This document shows positions 1 through 11,500 of a DNA stretch of 64,000 nucleotides, one piece after another. The DNA comes from Paracyclopina nana. Taxonomy: Eukaryota > Arthropoda > Copepoda > Cyclopoida > Cyclopettidae. The stretch lies in assembly GCA_019096065.1 (NCBI GenBank), contig JAGUCH010000002.1, positions 13,342,501-13,406,500 of the forward strand. The letters run 5' to 3'. Numbering within the stretch: position 1 is the stretch's first letter; each line of letters opens with the position of its first letter. The notes beneath the pieces are model-generated. The model searched no databases. It was not told the DNA's origin and saw nothing but the letters and a program-made list of their open reading frames with translations. The translations under genes were made by a program, and so were the position numbers.

Positions 1-1274
1 GGATCTGCCACTGATGAGTATAAGTGCACCGAATTACCGGTATCTCCAAATGCCAGGCATTGATTCGAGGGCGATATATCCATGCACATAGTGTTGGAGC
101 CTTCCAAAGCTGAGTGGACTTGAAACATGGACATTGAAGGAGTAGTCAGCGCGGCAGTGTCCACCAGTTGGACTTGGCCAATGCTGGAGAGCACAACAAT
201 GCGAGAGGACATGGAAGGTAGAAACCGCAGTTGATATGGTACAAGCATGGTTTGGATGGGGGAAATTGCTCGCAATATCCTGAGGTCATAGACCATTAGG
301 AAACGATCTGGTGCCCTGCAATATAAAAAAGGTGACAATGCAATGCAGTACATTTGAAAGAATAATGAGTTTACCTAGCAGTTACCAAGTGATGACCATG
401 CACGTCTAAATCTGATAGTCCTCCCGTGCCGTCGATTTTGTGAGCTACTTTGAGCGTCAAAGGATCGCGAAGATAAATGCGGCCCGAGGGTGCATCGCCG
501 GATACCACAAAACGGCTATGATCTCTCAAAATCGCATTAGTACCATCTTTGACATCATCAATGATTTTGAACTCTTTCTTAGAGCCAACATCAAAATCGA
601 TGAGCTTCTCTTGCATCCCTCCTAATACAGCACGACCTGTCCTTCCATTTATGAGAAGGCTATGCATATCGGTCCTACAATTCAGTAAAGAAAAATTAAA
701 TCCTAAAGCAGAAATACTAGTTGACTTACATGTTGTCAGAAGTGTGAGTAAAACAAGGGATTCCTCTGCGCAATTGAGATCGAAGACCGGTGGGTGTCAA
801 AGCTAAAATACCATGATCCATGGTAAGAATGTTGCGAATTTCGTCCGTAGGATGCACTTGAAAAGACGTGTACTTTTGCATATGCGTGCCATAGTAGGAT
901 GTCACCTGCTCAGTGATAAAGTCAAACAATTTGCATACAGTGAAATTGCTCAAGGAGACTTACGTGGCCACTTTTCGTACCCATCCAAAGCAGATCTTCG
1001 TAGGTGTCAAAGGCCACGAAGTTGATTCCCACCTCGTTGTCCTTTTGGATGCCATCCCCCAAAACGCTGTTGAGAAGCTCAAACTCATTTGCAGGCAGGT
1101 AGGCCTCGGTGTCTGAAAATTTTTCAAAATTATGTTTACAAGAGGAAACCAATGAGAGAAAAAGCGACAAAGTTAATTACCATCATAGCCGTTTTCATAG
1201 TTTTCACCGTTGCTAGCGTCCTCGCCATTTTCGTCCATGATTCCGTCACTTTGCTCAACGTATTCCAAATCCAT
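1..1274 (-). CDS. PAN2: PAN2 deadenylase subunit, N-terminal part (truncated by window edge)
   Basis: Catalytic subunit of the PAN2-PAN3 poly(A) nuclease that trims mRNA tails in the cytoplasm. I read five exons on the minus strand: 1274-1181, 1112-964, 905-730, 674-375 and 315-1 (continuing off the edge). All joints are GT..AG and keep one frame. The start is the ATG at 1274, followed by an acidic stretch beginning [11 protein letters not shown]. The visible ~345 residues are the N-terminal WD40-type repeats; pieces such as [33 protein letters not shown] and [14 protein letters not shown] resemble the PAN2 propeller. The ubiquitin-hydrolase-like and exonuclease domains lie outside the window. 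It is divergent from TRAPPC1, 540 bp away. Other WD40 proteins are possible, but order and phrasing of the blades fit PAN2 well. Confidence 0.85.
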
Positions 1275-1814
1275 TTTTGTTTCTTAAATGGAGTGTCACT
1301 CGCGTTCTAACAAGTTAGAAAATGTGAAAGAATAAAAGTGGTTTGTTGACACTGCACACTGAGCGGTGTCAAATAGCAGACTGAAGAAACGAGTGAAGCT
1401 CTCTTGTTTATAAGGCGCTATTTTGACAATATTTTCCGAGTTGGTAGTACTAAAACTAAGGCGTATCATTTTCGACTAAATACCCTGTAAACGTAAAAAT
1501 TGACTTCTTCGGTCGCATACATCGAGTTCTATTAATTCTATTAATATAAAAAATGTTAAAAGACATTTTTTCTCACATTTGAGTGATAAAGGAGCATTTG
1601 ATGACTTCAAAAGTGCCATCAAAAAGATTTGGTGAGCAAATTTCGATCCCTTCAAGACTCGGAAAATAAACAACGTTACTGGATTTTCCGACCTGTCTGA
1701 TCAATTTTGTTTTCTTTAGAATTGGCTTTTCGAGGCATTTCACTAAGTTGACCATCTAGCAACGCTATATAAGCTAAAAAAGATGGAACGCCTGCTCCTC
1801 TGATAATCTCAAAC
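1275..1814. promoter_or_regulatory. Divergent intergenic region PAN2 / TRAPPC1
   Basis: 540 bp between two divergent start codons, so it should hold both promoters. A TATATAA at 1766-1772 lies 43 bp upstream of the TRAPPC1 ATG. A six-codon upstream frame (1783-1803, MERLLL then stop) sits between that TATA and the TRAPPC1 start; whether it is transcribed depends on where the mRNA begins. No other structure seen. Confidence 0.4.
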
Positions 1815-2305
1815 ATGACCATTTACAATTTGTACATTTTTGATGAAAAGGGGGCCTTGTTGTACTACAAAGAATGGCTACGGAAGAAGCACACCTCCAT
1901 GGACAAGCCCGAGGTCGGTTGGTCACATTCTCCATATTTTCAAAGAAAGGAGCAATTTTCAGATATTTCTAGGAAGGCAAGCTCCTCTATGGAATGCTCT
2001 TCTCGATGAAATCGTTTGTGGGCAAGTTGTCGCCAACTGACATGAAAGACGGGTTCACTTGCTACAGAACTTCGAAATACAGGCTAAACTACTTCGAAAC
2101 TGCGACTGGGTACAAGTTTGTGCTCAACACCGACACCGCTGTCACCCACCCCATAGTGAGGGACTTGTTGCAGGGCATCTATGCCAAAGTGTTTGTGGAG
2201 CATGTCATCAAGAATCCCATGTACGAAATCGGCCAGCCCATTGAATGCGAGCTGTTTGAAACGCGTCTAGACGAGTGCGTCAAGTCCGCCAACTTTTTCA
2301 AATAG
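1815..2305 (+). CDS. TRAPPC1: TRAPP complex subunit 1 (Bet5 homologue)
   Basis: Longin-fold subunit of the TRAPP tethering complexes that activate Rab1/Ypt1 in ER-Golgi traffic. Two exons, 1815-1913 and 1973-2305, give 143 residues, close to the ~145 usual for the family. Recognisable blocks are [20 protein letters not shown] at the start, then [40 protein letters not shown] and a C-terminal block ending in the stop TAG at 2303-2305. The 59-bp intron has a weak donor (GAG followed by GTCGGT), but phase and homology require it. The next gene, SUPT3H, begins only 5 bp after the stop in a different frame, and there is no polyadenylation signal between them, so the two probably share a primary transcript. 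Confidence 0.93.
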
Positions 2306-2310
2306 TCTTC

Positions 2311-3249
2311 ATGGAGTTCACCACCAATAGTGACAGCGTCAGCTTTGCCCCTGAAATCCAGGCGATGCTCCATGCTCATGGAGACTCCTCGAGGCCAAGG
2401 CTGGACACTGCTATCGTGTTGCAGTCTGTGGTCAGAGGGCAAATGCGAGAGACTTTACTAGCCGCTGCCAACGTTGCCCGAATGAGAGTGTCCAACCAAA
2501 TCCAGTTGGAAGACCTGCTCTTCACCCTGAGGAAGGACCCTATACGTGTGCAAAGACTTGTCAAGTACCTGTCAGTGAAAGACACTGCTTCAGCTAATAG
2601 TGCCAAGCAAGGGCTCGAGGTGACCACTCCTGCCAATCGGGTTCGCAGGTCCCGCGAGTTTCTCTACAGCATTGACCCCGAGGGTGGGCTATTGCGTAAG
2701 GCCGCAGATGACGAGCTACAGGATGCAAGCAGGTTGGAACGCATCAAGATGCTGGATCGAGTAGCTCGCCACATGGATGTGCGCCAGTACACAGAATTCA
2801 CGCGTGGTCGACAGGTCGCATTTATCAACCACAAGCACCGATTTTCGCAAAAGTTTTACGTCTGGCTCACGACAGATTCTACCGGAAGGGCGATCCTCGC
2901 TGATGACCTCGTGGACATGTCCATCGACCAGAGTGGTCTGGAGGTCTTCACATATTTGGCCAATGAGCTCATAGCTCTGATTGTCGACATTGCCCTGATT
3001 GTGCAGCAAGACGAGTCCCATGGGACTGACCCAGTTCAGCGTTTGGTCAGCCCCTACACTTACAGCCCATTAGTGACGACCAAGCCGGATCCAGAGCCAG
3101 TCGCTGGTGACGCTCAAGTTAACACCCTGCCCTTGGAGCCTCACCATGTGCGAGAGGCCATGTCGAGGCTGTTGCTTCAGCCTCGGCCTGGCGAGTGGTT
3201 CACCCGCACCTCCCATGGGTTCTCTAGCATTGCCCCTCGCCTTTTCTAA
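2311..3249 (+). CDS. SUPT3H: SAGA subunit SPT3 homologue
   Basis: Histone-fold subunit of the SAGA/STAGA coactivator that contacts TBP; acts in the nucleus. One exon, 312 residues (the human protein is about 317). The N-terminal TFIID-18-type histone fold covers roughly residues 8-95 (FAPEIQAMLHAHGD ... IQLEDLLFTLRKD ... RLVKYLSVKD). The conserved C-terminal SPT3 region follows at ~115-235 with REFLYSIDPEGGLL and YLANELIALIVDIALIVQQD. I place the start at the ATG at 2311 because the frame upstream of it overlaps the end of TRAPPC1 and has no SPT3 character. The stop TAA at 3247-3249 is embedded in AATAAA (3248-3253). Lack of any promoter-sized gap to TRAPPC1 is the notable feature. Confidence 0.9.
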   Translation: MEFTTNSDSVSFAPEIQAMLHAHGDSSRPRLDTAIVLQSVVRGQMRETLLAAANVARMRVSNQIQLEDLLFTLRKDPIRVQRLVKYLSVKDTASANSAKQGLEVTTPANRVRRSREFLYSIDPEGGLLRKAADDELQDASRLERIKMLDRVARHMDVRQYTEFTRGRQVAFINHKHRFSQKFYVWLTTDSTGRAILADDLVDMSIDQSGLEVFTYLANELIALIVDIALIVQQDESHGTDPVQRLVSPYTYSPLVTTKPDPEPVAGDAQVNTLPLEPHHVREAMSRLLLQPRPGEWFTRTSHGFSSIAPRLF

Positions 3250-3253
3250 TAAA
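3248..3253 (+). terminator. AATAAA polyadenylation signal overlapping SUPT3H stop
   Basis: AATAAA begins on the second base of the SUPT3H stop codon. It is the first such signal after TRAPPC1 as well, consistent with one 3' end serving both genes. Confidence 0.45.
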
Positions 3254-4130
3254 GCTTCAGCAGTTGAAAATTCATTGTTTGCTCTCCTCCAATACTGCTG
3301 CTGCTGCAGGTTGTTTGCACTGGACTCGTAAATGTCGCACAATTGAATCTAGCTGCATTGGGATTTGCTCCAATAACCGGGGGATTACCCCGTGGAGACT
3401 GTGGAAAGCAGTGCTAATCCCATGTTCGTTCCTGACGATGATGATTTCCCCTTAGGGGAAGCTTTGTCGAGAATCTCGGGGCAATCAAGATGGCGTGCAG
3501 CAGTAACATCAAAGGTTGTACCATATATACCAGTGGCCACATTTTGTCGCTGTTTCTTCATCACAGCGATTTTTCGCCTCGGTGGCCTCTGTGTACATTT
3601 CACGCTCGGATGTCAGTCGACATTGGATGAACTCCCATTGCAGAATCAGAAAATGTTTGCCGTGAAACTCCCTCAGCCATCCGAGGAAAGTAAATGAAAA
3701 AAATAATGTCAAGCCTATATCGGCAATGTAATTACTCTCAGTGTTACGTCAATATCACTAACTACGCTCAGAGTGGCAAACCATGCAATTATGGCCGCGA
3801 GCGCAGCGCAATAATAATTTCCTGGCCACACCGAAGAAATTACCTTGTTAGCACTTATGATCGACAGTCTTTGCCCACATTATACCTTGCCATTATTTAC
3901 TGGGCGTGTTTGTTCCAAAGAAAAAGTAAGTAAGCATGAATTTTTTTGGCCAATATAATTTTCCGTAAAAAGGGCCGAGTTCTTTGGCATCTTTTTTCCA
4001 TAACTTCAATGAAAAGCGAATGTATACATAGTATATCTAGCATGTGCACAACTTACCCTTGCTTATATTAAAGCAAAACTAGTTTCTAGCTTTTGTGAAA
4101 CATTGAAAAAATCTTTGTTATGCTGGCAAA
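3250..4130. other. Intergenic, no gene recognised
   Basis: About 880 bp between SUPT3H and the glycosidase-like gene. A 72-codon minus-strand frame (3603-3385) rich in Lys, Arg and Ser is the only open stretch of note; I see no homology or splice context that makes it a gene. Confidence 0.4.
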
Positions 4131-6731
4131 ATGCAGTCATTATTGTACATTTTGCTCGGCGTCTCGTTGGTCTCGTGCAAGTTCCCGGATTGGCTGGTCA
4201 CCAAAATCGATGTCAAGTCTCAACTACGCGAGTTTGAGGCCAAAACTCGTGGTGAACTACGAGAATTTTCCAAAGTTTTGGAGCTGACAAACGGACTAAC
4301 CTCGAGAACTTTTGCATTACTCGAGTCTGGTGGATTTGCTACCATCGATTTCTATTCTCATGAGAAGAAAAGCTCATTGTTGCGAGCAATTCAGCCCGAG
4401 GCTCAAATTCGAATTGATGGTGTGCCGCACAATATTGGGGGCTTCTTGACACCCAACATGACAAGGGCCTTCTTGAATAGGACTTGTCTGAAGGAGAATG
4501 CAAAAGTCGACCCTGCTGCATTTCAATATGTTCGTCACACAGTTGGACCAATTTCCGCAAGGCAAGTACACTTTCCATACAGATAAAGAGTGACACGCTC
4601 AATTATTTAATTAGTTTTTAGCTGTATATTAATTTTTCTACGAAAATTGCCCAATTTTTTTTTTACGTGAATTTTGCATTTTATGTTTTAACTTCCATTG
4701 AACCATAAAATCTTACATTGAATTTTGCAGATTTCAGTATGCACCAAAAAGAGGGGCTCCAGTAAATGTAGAGTGGCCACCCAAAGGCGTGCATTTGCAA
4801 ATTTTCTTCAAGCCTCCCAACTCACTGAAAACTACAGGGCTGGAGGTAGTCATCAACTACGAGATCTATGACAACAGCCCAATCATGGCTAAATGGGTCA
4901 CCCTCAAAGCCACCTCAGCATCAGTCAAAGTTGGAGTTGAAAGCATTGAAATCTTAAGCTTGAATTGGCAGTGGGCTTCTCAAGGCTACAATTGGCTGCA
5001 AGTGGTCACTGATCAGCCACGTGGCACCAAAATCAACTGGATCGCCAATGAGGAAAACAATGAGCCCGGCTCATTTCAGCCCATGCTGCAAGTCAGCTAT
5101 GACCGGAACTTCACCTTGATTCTGAAGCAGGGCGAGGCAATGACGAGTTTCAGAGTTTTGCAAGTTCTTGTCGGCTCCTCTGACCCGGAGAGGTCAGGGC
5201 TGGCCCTAAGGAGGCTGAAGAGGCTGCTTGCTCCTCAAAGCCAGGAAAATCCGATTTACTTCCACATGACAAATGGAACCTCAGCTGCTTTTCGTGGTGC
5301 TGTCGACCAACTCGTTCAAGTTGGCTTTGAGATGATCTTCTACAGCTTTGGCAGTGGATTCGATTTGGAGGCTGACAACCTCGCTCAATTGGCGGCTGAC
5401 ATTGCTTATGCCAACGCGAGAGGCATCGAAGTGGGCGGATATGACCTCATTGCCTGGTCACGAGTGGTACCAGATCGTTGGAGAGCTGTCACCAATGAGA
5501 CAGGGCCAAGTGCTTGCTTTGCCTCCGGATGGTTTGATTACCTCTTGGAAAAGGTCAAAAGAGTGGTGAGAGTGGCCAATTTGACAGCCATAGAGACAGA
5601 CGGGCCATATCCAGGCTATGCATGTGAGGCCACAACGCATGAGCATCACCATGATGTCTCTGATTCAACCTATCAGCAATCCAGGCTGCAAGCAGAATTC
5701 TTCTACCAGCTCCACGATTTGGGGATGTACATTAACCAGCCAGATGACTACTTTTTCTTCGGCGCCAACAAAGCGGGTAAGCCCTTTATTCTTTGTTTAC
5801 TTTCTGCCAAGGTCAGGGCGACCAGAGATTTTGTAGCCAAATTTTCCCAAAAACCTCAGGAAAATAGTCCAAATGGCCGCAAAAAAGCATAACCCCTATT
5901 TAGGTCTTTTTCAAGATGAAAATAAATTAACAGCATGATTTGCTCCTGCTCTCCAGGATAAAATGGTGATCTAGTTTCAAATGAGCAACAAAGCTGTCCT
6001 TTTTGAGAATGCCCAACCAGCCCAACCGCTGTTTCGGCCGTCCAGCCAGTGCGCACAAAAGCGCCACCTGGTGGAGTTATAGTAGATCATTTTTACTTCT
6101 AGCTATGGGCTACAATGAGGGGCAGTTTTCTCTGCCACGCTGGGTTGATTTGTCGGTGAGCAGACAGGGCATGTTTGATGACACATTCAAGAGGATTCCT
6201 AGTGAAGGTTGGATGTTTTTGCCCCTGTTGAATTATGAAGGGGGTGGACCACAGGCATGGTTCGAGCCTCTCAAAGAGCACATTCAGGAATATGACTTTG
6301 CCCTGGCCCAATATTTTGGCGCTGGAGTGCAAGCTTGCTACAGGGGAGATCGCATTTTCGACTCACAAGCAACTTTCGCCATAGTGAAGAAATGGGTGAA
6401 TTTTTTCAAAAATTACAGGAGCATTTTATCTGGAGATGTCATCCATGTTCGGAGAGCTGACATGCAAAGCATTGATGTTTTTCTGCATGTCAGGCCATTT
6501 TTTCAAGACAGTCCTTACAGAGGATTGGCCTTTTTCTTCAACCCCACAAATGACGTGATCAAAGACAAATTGGAGCTGCCCCTTTACTACACGGGATTGA
6601 CCAAAACTGCTTGGGTCATTCTGGAAGGCGACAAATCCACCGGGAGAGAATTTTCCTTGGACAGGCAGTATCACATTGAAGTTGGGGTCACTATAAAGCC
6701 CAACTCTTACACATGGATCGTGATCCAATAA
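4131..6731 (+). CDS. Secreted glycoside-hydrolase-like protein
   Basis: I read three exons: 4131-4561, 4731-5776 and 6103-6731, 701 residues. The N-terminus (MQSLLYILLGVSLVSCKFPD) is a signal peptide, and several N-x-S/T sites follow (NMT, NRT, NFT, NGT, NET, NLT), so it is probably secreted and glycosylated. Residues ~1-270 look like a beta-rich N-terminal domain. Residues ~290-600 read like a TIM barrel of the alpha-galactosidase clan: VGFEMIFYSFGSGFD, ANARGIEVGGYDLIAWSR, LTAIETDGPYPGYAC (candidate catalytic Asp), and YFGAGVQACYRGDRIFDS. The last ~90 residues resemble a beta-sandwich. Intron 1 (4562-4730) uses a GC donor (AG then GCAAGT); the nearby GT gives the wrong phase. The substrate is unknown. 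I did not match it to a named enzyme family with certainty. Confidence 0.7.
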
Positions 6732-8562
6732 GCACATCTCTGACTTATTGACTTGGCGGAAACGGCGGCCGTTTCCATCCCGCCTTTCTCTTTGATGCTC
6801 TCGAAAATGTTCACTAAAATTGAATGTCTCAGTCACAATATGCTCATAATGATAAGAGTGAAAGAGGGATTTCCATTTTTGAAAAAAAACCTGATTAATT
6901 ATATATATTAGCTAAAAGAATCGAAGCGTGCAGAATATTCGATGTTGAGAAATCACTCTTCAAAGCTTAGATATATAGAATTGAAAATCGACTGTCACCT
7001 TCAAATCGGGCTCCGGGCATGGGAAAAGCCCGGGTCAAAATGAGAATAAAATAAAAATAGCGCGAGTCGGCCGAGGAGCCGAGAATTCGGCGCGAGCTTT
7101 TCTTCCCTCGCGCCGCGCTAAAGAGCAAAAGTTCCGTTGAGCGCACTGCGTTTGCGCTGGCGGTGACAGGCTGGCTCCTTTTCCGCCTTCTTCCACTTTT
7201 GTGTACTCAACCCATTTGGGGCTCAGTTTGTGTGCATAGCTCATCCCGAAGACAAACCAAGTCGGGTGCTTGCTTAGCTCTCCGAGCTGCCTTTCTTCCC
7301 CACTTTGCCGTATACTACTCGCCCGCAGGTAAGCCGCGCCGAGCCATAAAACGACTTTTTTATATCAGTCAATTTTGCTGCTGCGGGATATGTCAATATT
7401 TAACCGGGCCACACGAGGAGTTGCGAGGTGGACGACAGCTTCTTCTATCCACTGAACAGACCAACTGTATAAGTTATAATGCCATGACTTGCATTTCAAT
7501 CAAAAATATGCTTTAAGCCTTTAATCAAACAGTGCAAATATGGACAGTGCACTGATTTGGCCATTTTGCAAGCTTTGTAATTGAAATTCGACAATTTTTT
7601 AAGTATCAAAGTCAGCCCCAAAATGTGCCAACAGAAAACATTAATTTGCTATGAAAGCCGCCTTGGAAAAAGGGCTGTTAATTTTTAAAATTGAAACTGC
7701 CTTGCGACATATTTTCTAAAAGGTTTGTGCTCAATGGAAAATAATCCCCACCAAACAAAGTTTCAGAACTACAGCACCCAACACAGCTTCGGCAAGCGAT
7801 GACTTCTACATTTCATCTACCATTTAAGTGAAATTCTTAATTACAGAATTCACAAAATCCAAAAAAAACCTCATTTTCTAGACATTGTCTTTTAAATATT
7901 TAAAAGCATTTTATTAGTCTGCACATAATCTTTTTGTTTGAATTGATCATGAAAATAAAGGGAATACGAGCAAAAGATGCATGCTACTCCTTGACTGTTT
8001 TATTTCATCTTCTGATATGCTTCTTTTTCAAAAATAAATTTAAAGATCTATACTTGATCTATCATGATTTGTTGTATTTTAATTATCTTTAACTTAATTG
8101 TTTATTTGTTCCATCTTGCATCGCCACATACTTCTTTTTCAAACGTTTTCTTTTCAGGTGTGTTTATGAATTGCAAAAATGGCATCACAAAGAATATTTA
8201 AATGTTTTTTGAAATCATCTCTTGTCTACTTTTAAGGTAACCTCTCTAAGATGAAGTAATAATAAAAAAAAACATTTCAGTCACAAAGAATTTTCTTTTT
8301 ATTGTCTTTTCGTGCATTCTTTTTCTATCATGTGAAGTGAGACATAGCAGAAGAATTATAACCAAAATTTTCTATTACAAGCATAACTGAGATCTTTTAT
8401 GGCATGACGTCTTTCATCAGGTCTTCTTTGTTGATGCCATCGTTGAAAGATCTTTAAATTTTCTGAAATTGATAATACAATATGTTAATATTTTTTCCAT
8501 TCTTTACATTTCATTTAATAAATTTTTCTAAAATTCAGTTCAATCCAATTTGAATAGCAAGC
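6732..8562. other. Intergenic, AT-rich apart from a GC-rich core
   Basis: Between the glycosidase-like gene and the last exon of the transposon accessory gene. It holds a GC-rich block (7040-7340, listed separately) and one outlying GAAGCGT heptamer at 6923. A TTTATT at 8298-8303 would read AATAAA on the minus strand and could serve the accessory gene. The left end of the transposon probably lies here but I could not find its terminal repeat. Confidence 0.4.
7040..7340 (+). promoter_or_regulatory. GC-rich block with strong splice donor; possible promoter and first exon
   Basis: This ~300 bp is much richer in G+C and CpG than its surroundings and ends in CAG followed by GTAAGC at 7326-7333, a strong donor. 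A donor with no coding exon suggests a noncoding first exon on the plus strand. The next plausible acceptor belonging to a host gene is TTTTTGCAG just before the zinc-finger start at 17205. If they are joined, the CACTA-like transposon sits inside that gene's first intron. This is inference only. Confidence 0.3.
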
Positions 8563-11500
8563 TTAGAGCTTGTTAATGTAGTCGCACAAGCCATCTTGAG
8601 TTTGGCACGCGCATATCAATTGGTCAATATCAAAGCCAAAGTCAAACTAACAAACAAAGAGTTAGCATTTTAGTTGAAGCGTGCACTTATTCTTTTACCT
8701 GAGAATGTTCGAAAGGCTCATCGTTGTCATTTTCGTCGGGTTCCCTAACAGGCCTCGCTCTGCCTAATCCAGTAAGATTTACATCTTCAGTTGTGACACT
8801 GTTTTGGCCATAAGATGTGCTGGTGGGAGGTGTCATGATGGCTTGAGTGTTGTATAGCAACGCTTCGTTTTCTTTGCTTGGACGTCCTACAATTATTTGT
8901 GTTTAAATAAAGATAAAAAGCTTAAGTCTACTCTTCTCACCATAATCTTGCTGAGTTAGGGAAAGTGGGCTACAGGGAGGCGTCATAGTCATTAGCAATG
9001 CATCATCTAAGGTAGGAGCGCTTGTAGTTCTGCTTGTGACAACATTATCAACCTGACCACAGGTTGCAAGGTGTTGATCTAATTGGAAAACCTAAAATCT
9101 TTATAATTAGCTATATTATGGACCTTTTCTTTTATATTACTTACACTTATATCATGAGGTGCCAATGGAGGCATCTGCTTTCCAGCATTACGCTTCGACC
9201 TACGCAACATGCGATCTTCTTCTGTCTCTAACTCCTGACTCGGCTCACCAATTGATGTTCCACCTAAGCTGTGAGTTGACCTGTTTGTGCCAAGGAACAA
9301 TGAAGGCCTGCTTGGTGACTTTTGAGATTCTTCAACCTCTTCTACACGCTTTGATGCTGAATGCAATAGCTCGCTCAAATTCTTTGTGCCAGTTGTATCT
9401 TGTTCCTCGCCAGATGACTCATTATATTCAGGAGATGCTGATCTTGATCTTGATTTTGACTTTGACTTCGAATTTGATCTTGACCTCGACTTCTGACTGG
9501 TATCTTCCTGGGAGATTGCCACGTTAGAAGTTTCTCCTTCTTTAGGCCTTGGCTGGATGTCATCGTCATCGGTGTCATACTCTGGAGTGTCTGAATCGTC
9601 TTGGTATTGCAAGACCCCTTCATCCTCTTCTTCGTCATCATCATCGTCATCTTGACTTTGACTTTTCTTTGCAAGCGTGGTCTTCTTCTTTTTGAAGATC
9701 TTTGTTGAAATCTTAACGCTTTGCTTGCTAGATGACTTCTTGTCAGTCTTCTTAACATACTTCCTTCCCCGTTTGCCAGACTTCCTGCTGTCGATGACAT
9801 CTTGAAGAGCAATGTTGTCATAGTCAGTGACCTCATAGTCTTTCCAATTCTTCGAGACAATTTCATCAACACCATCAATTGCTTGCAAGATATCATCTAC
9901 GCTTCTTGTTGGTTCTTGAAGACGTATCAAGTTGAAGTCTTTGATCTATATCAAAAGTAAAAAAGCTGTCATGAAAAATATAAGATTAACTATCTGCTTT
10001 GCTTACCTCGACAACATCTTCAATGTCAAGAAATGTTGGCTTTTTGTTGACGTCAATTAGCTTTGCTAGCTCCTGGCAATAGTTCACAACATGCTTGATG
10101 CTGTAAAAGTTGACCTTGGCTGTCTCAACCATGCCAAACTCAGGGTCGCTCGGATGCTCACCCCTTTTAGCTTTGAAGACCTCTTTTGAAAATCCAGCCA
10201 CATAATCCTCAAAACTGTCTGGTACTAGTGATTCAGGGATGATGTGCTAAAAAGATACTATGTACTCCTTACTGGAAATGTAAATTCTTTTTTACATCAA
10301 TCTTACTTTGTTTTGATCATAAAGCATCATATCTTGGGCGTAGCAGAAACGGAAAGCTTGCTCGTCACTTGCCACATTCTTCCTGATGTAGGTGATCCAG
10401 CCTGTTCGTTGATTGTGGAAGTAGTTAACAAAAGCTCTGCTCAAGATTTGTGGAGTGTCAGCAATGGCCCACTGAGCGTTGCTGACATCTTTTTTGATCA
10501 TTCGGAAGTAGGGGATAATGTGATCTGTCAAAAGAGCAAGAATGCCCTTGGGTAGCTTCCGTTTGTACCAACTGGTGTTTCCAGTTCTAAAAAGATGAAA
10601 TATTAGCTAAGAGCAAAAAAGTTGTTAATTAATTTTTTACCCCTCATCTGATCCACGCACAAGATGTGCCAGCGCATTTTTATCAAAGATTTCGTCTAGC
10701 ACTAGCTTGATAATGTTATAATACATGTCGTCGTCCACCTCAATTGCATGCAAACGTGGCTTAAAGTTGATCAAGAGCAAATCCATAACTTCCGCACAGC
10801 TGAAGTAAATATCTACAAATTTGTTCATGAAATGGATCTTCAGCGGTGCCACTGCCATCGAAACAGCCTTTGCCACTTTTGTAGCATTATCACAATGCAG
10901 CATTTTAATGCCAACAGTGACTGTCTTCAGCTCTTTGACTACAGCACTTAACTCAGCTGGAATGCTTGATGCATCGTCCTAAAAATAATTCATAAGACAA
11001 AGTCCACGCTTCGGTTACAAGTTTTACCTTTTTCCTTAGCTCTGATGCTGTAAACCTCTTTGATAGATCCTGAACGGTCTCTGTGAGATTCAAAATGGAG
11101 GTTCCAATTCTCTCGATGAGCCCATCTCGCCTGTCAATTTTTTCATTGACCTCCTTGTTCATTTGGATTATTGCTGTATTTGTAGCTTGCATCCAGTCTC
11201 GTACTTCTTTTTTGTAGGATTCATCCAAAAGATTAACTCCACTCTTCGCTAATGCAGCGTTGACAACATCCAATTTTTCAGAGATAGCCTGAGTTGATGA
11301 GTCAACATCTCTTCCAAATCTTCTTGGAATGTGGAACACTTGTCCATCCTTGTCTGAGCTCGTAATAGCAAGGAACTCACTTGGGTCAATTGTCACGTCT
11401 GAGCTCTGTGGGCTTGCATGTCTCATTTGTGTATCCATTCTTTGCTGAAATAAACAAGATTTACTTAACTTATCGAAGCGTAGACATAATCTTTTTTACC

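Noticed and set aside
3385-3603. Small basic protein of 72 codons on minus
   Set aside because: No homology, splice context or promoter evidence; could be chance.
4566-4570. GT donor just after the GC donor in the glycosidase-like gene
   Set aside because: It would join exon 2 out of phase and truncate the protein.
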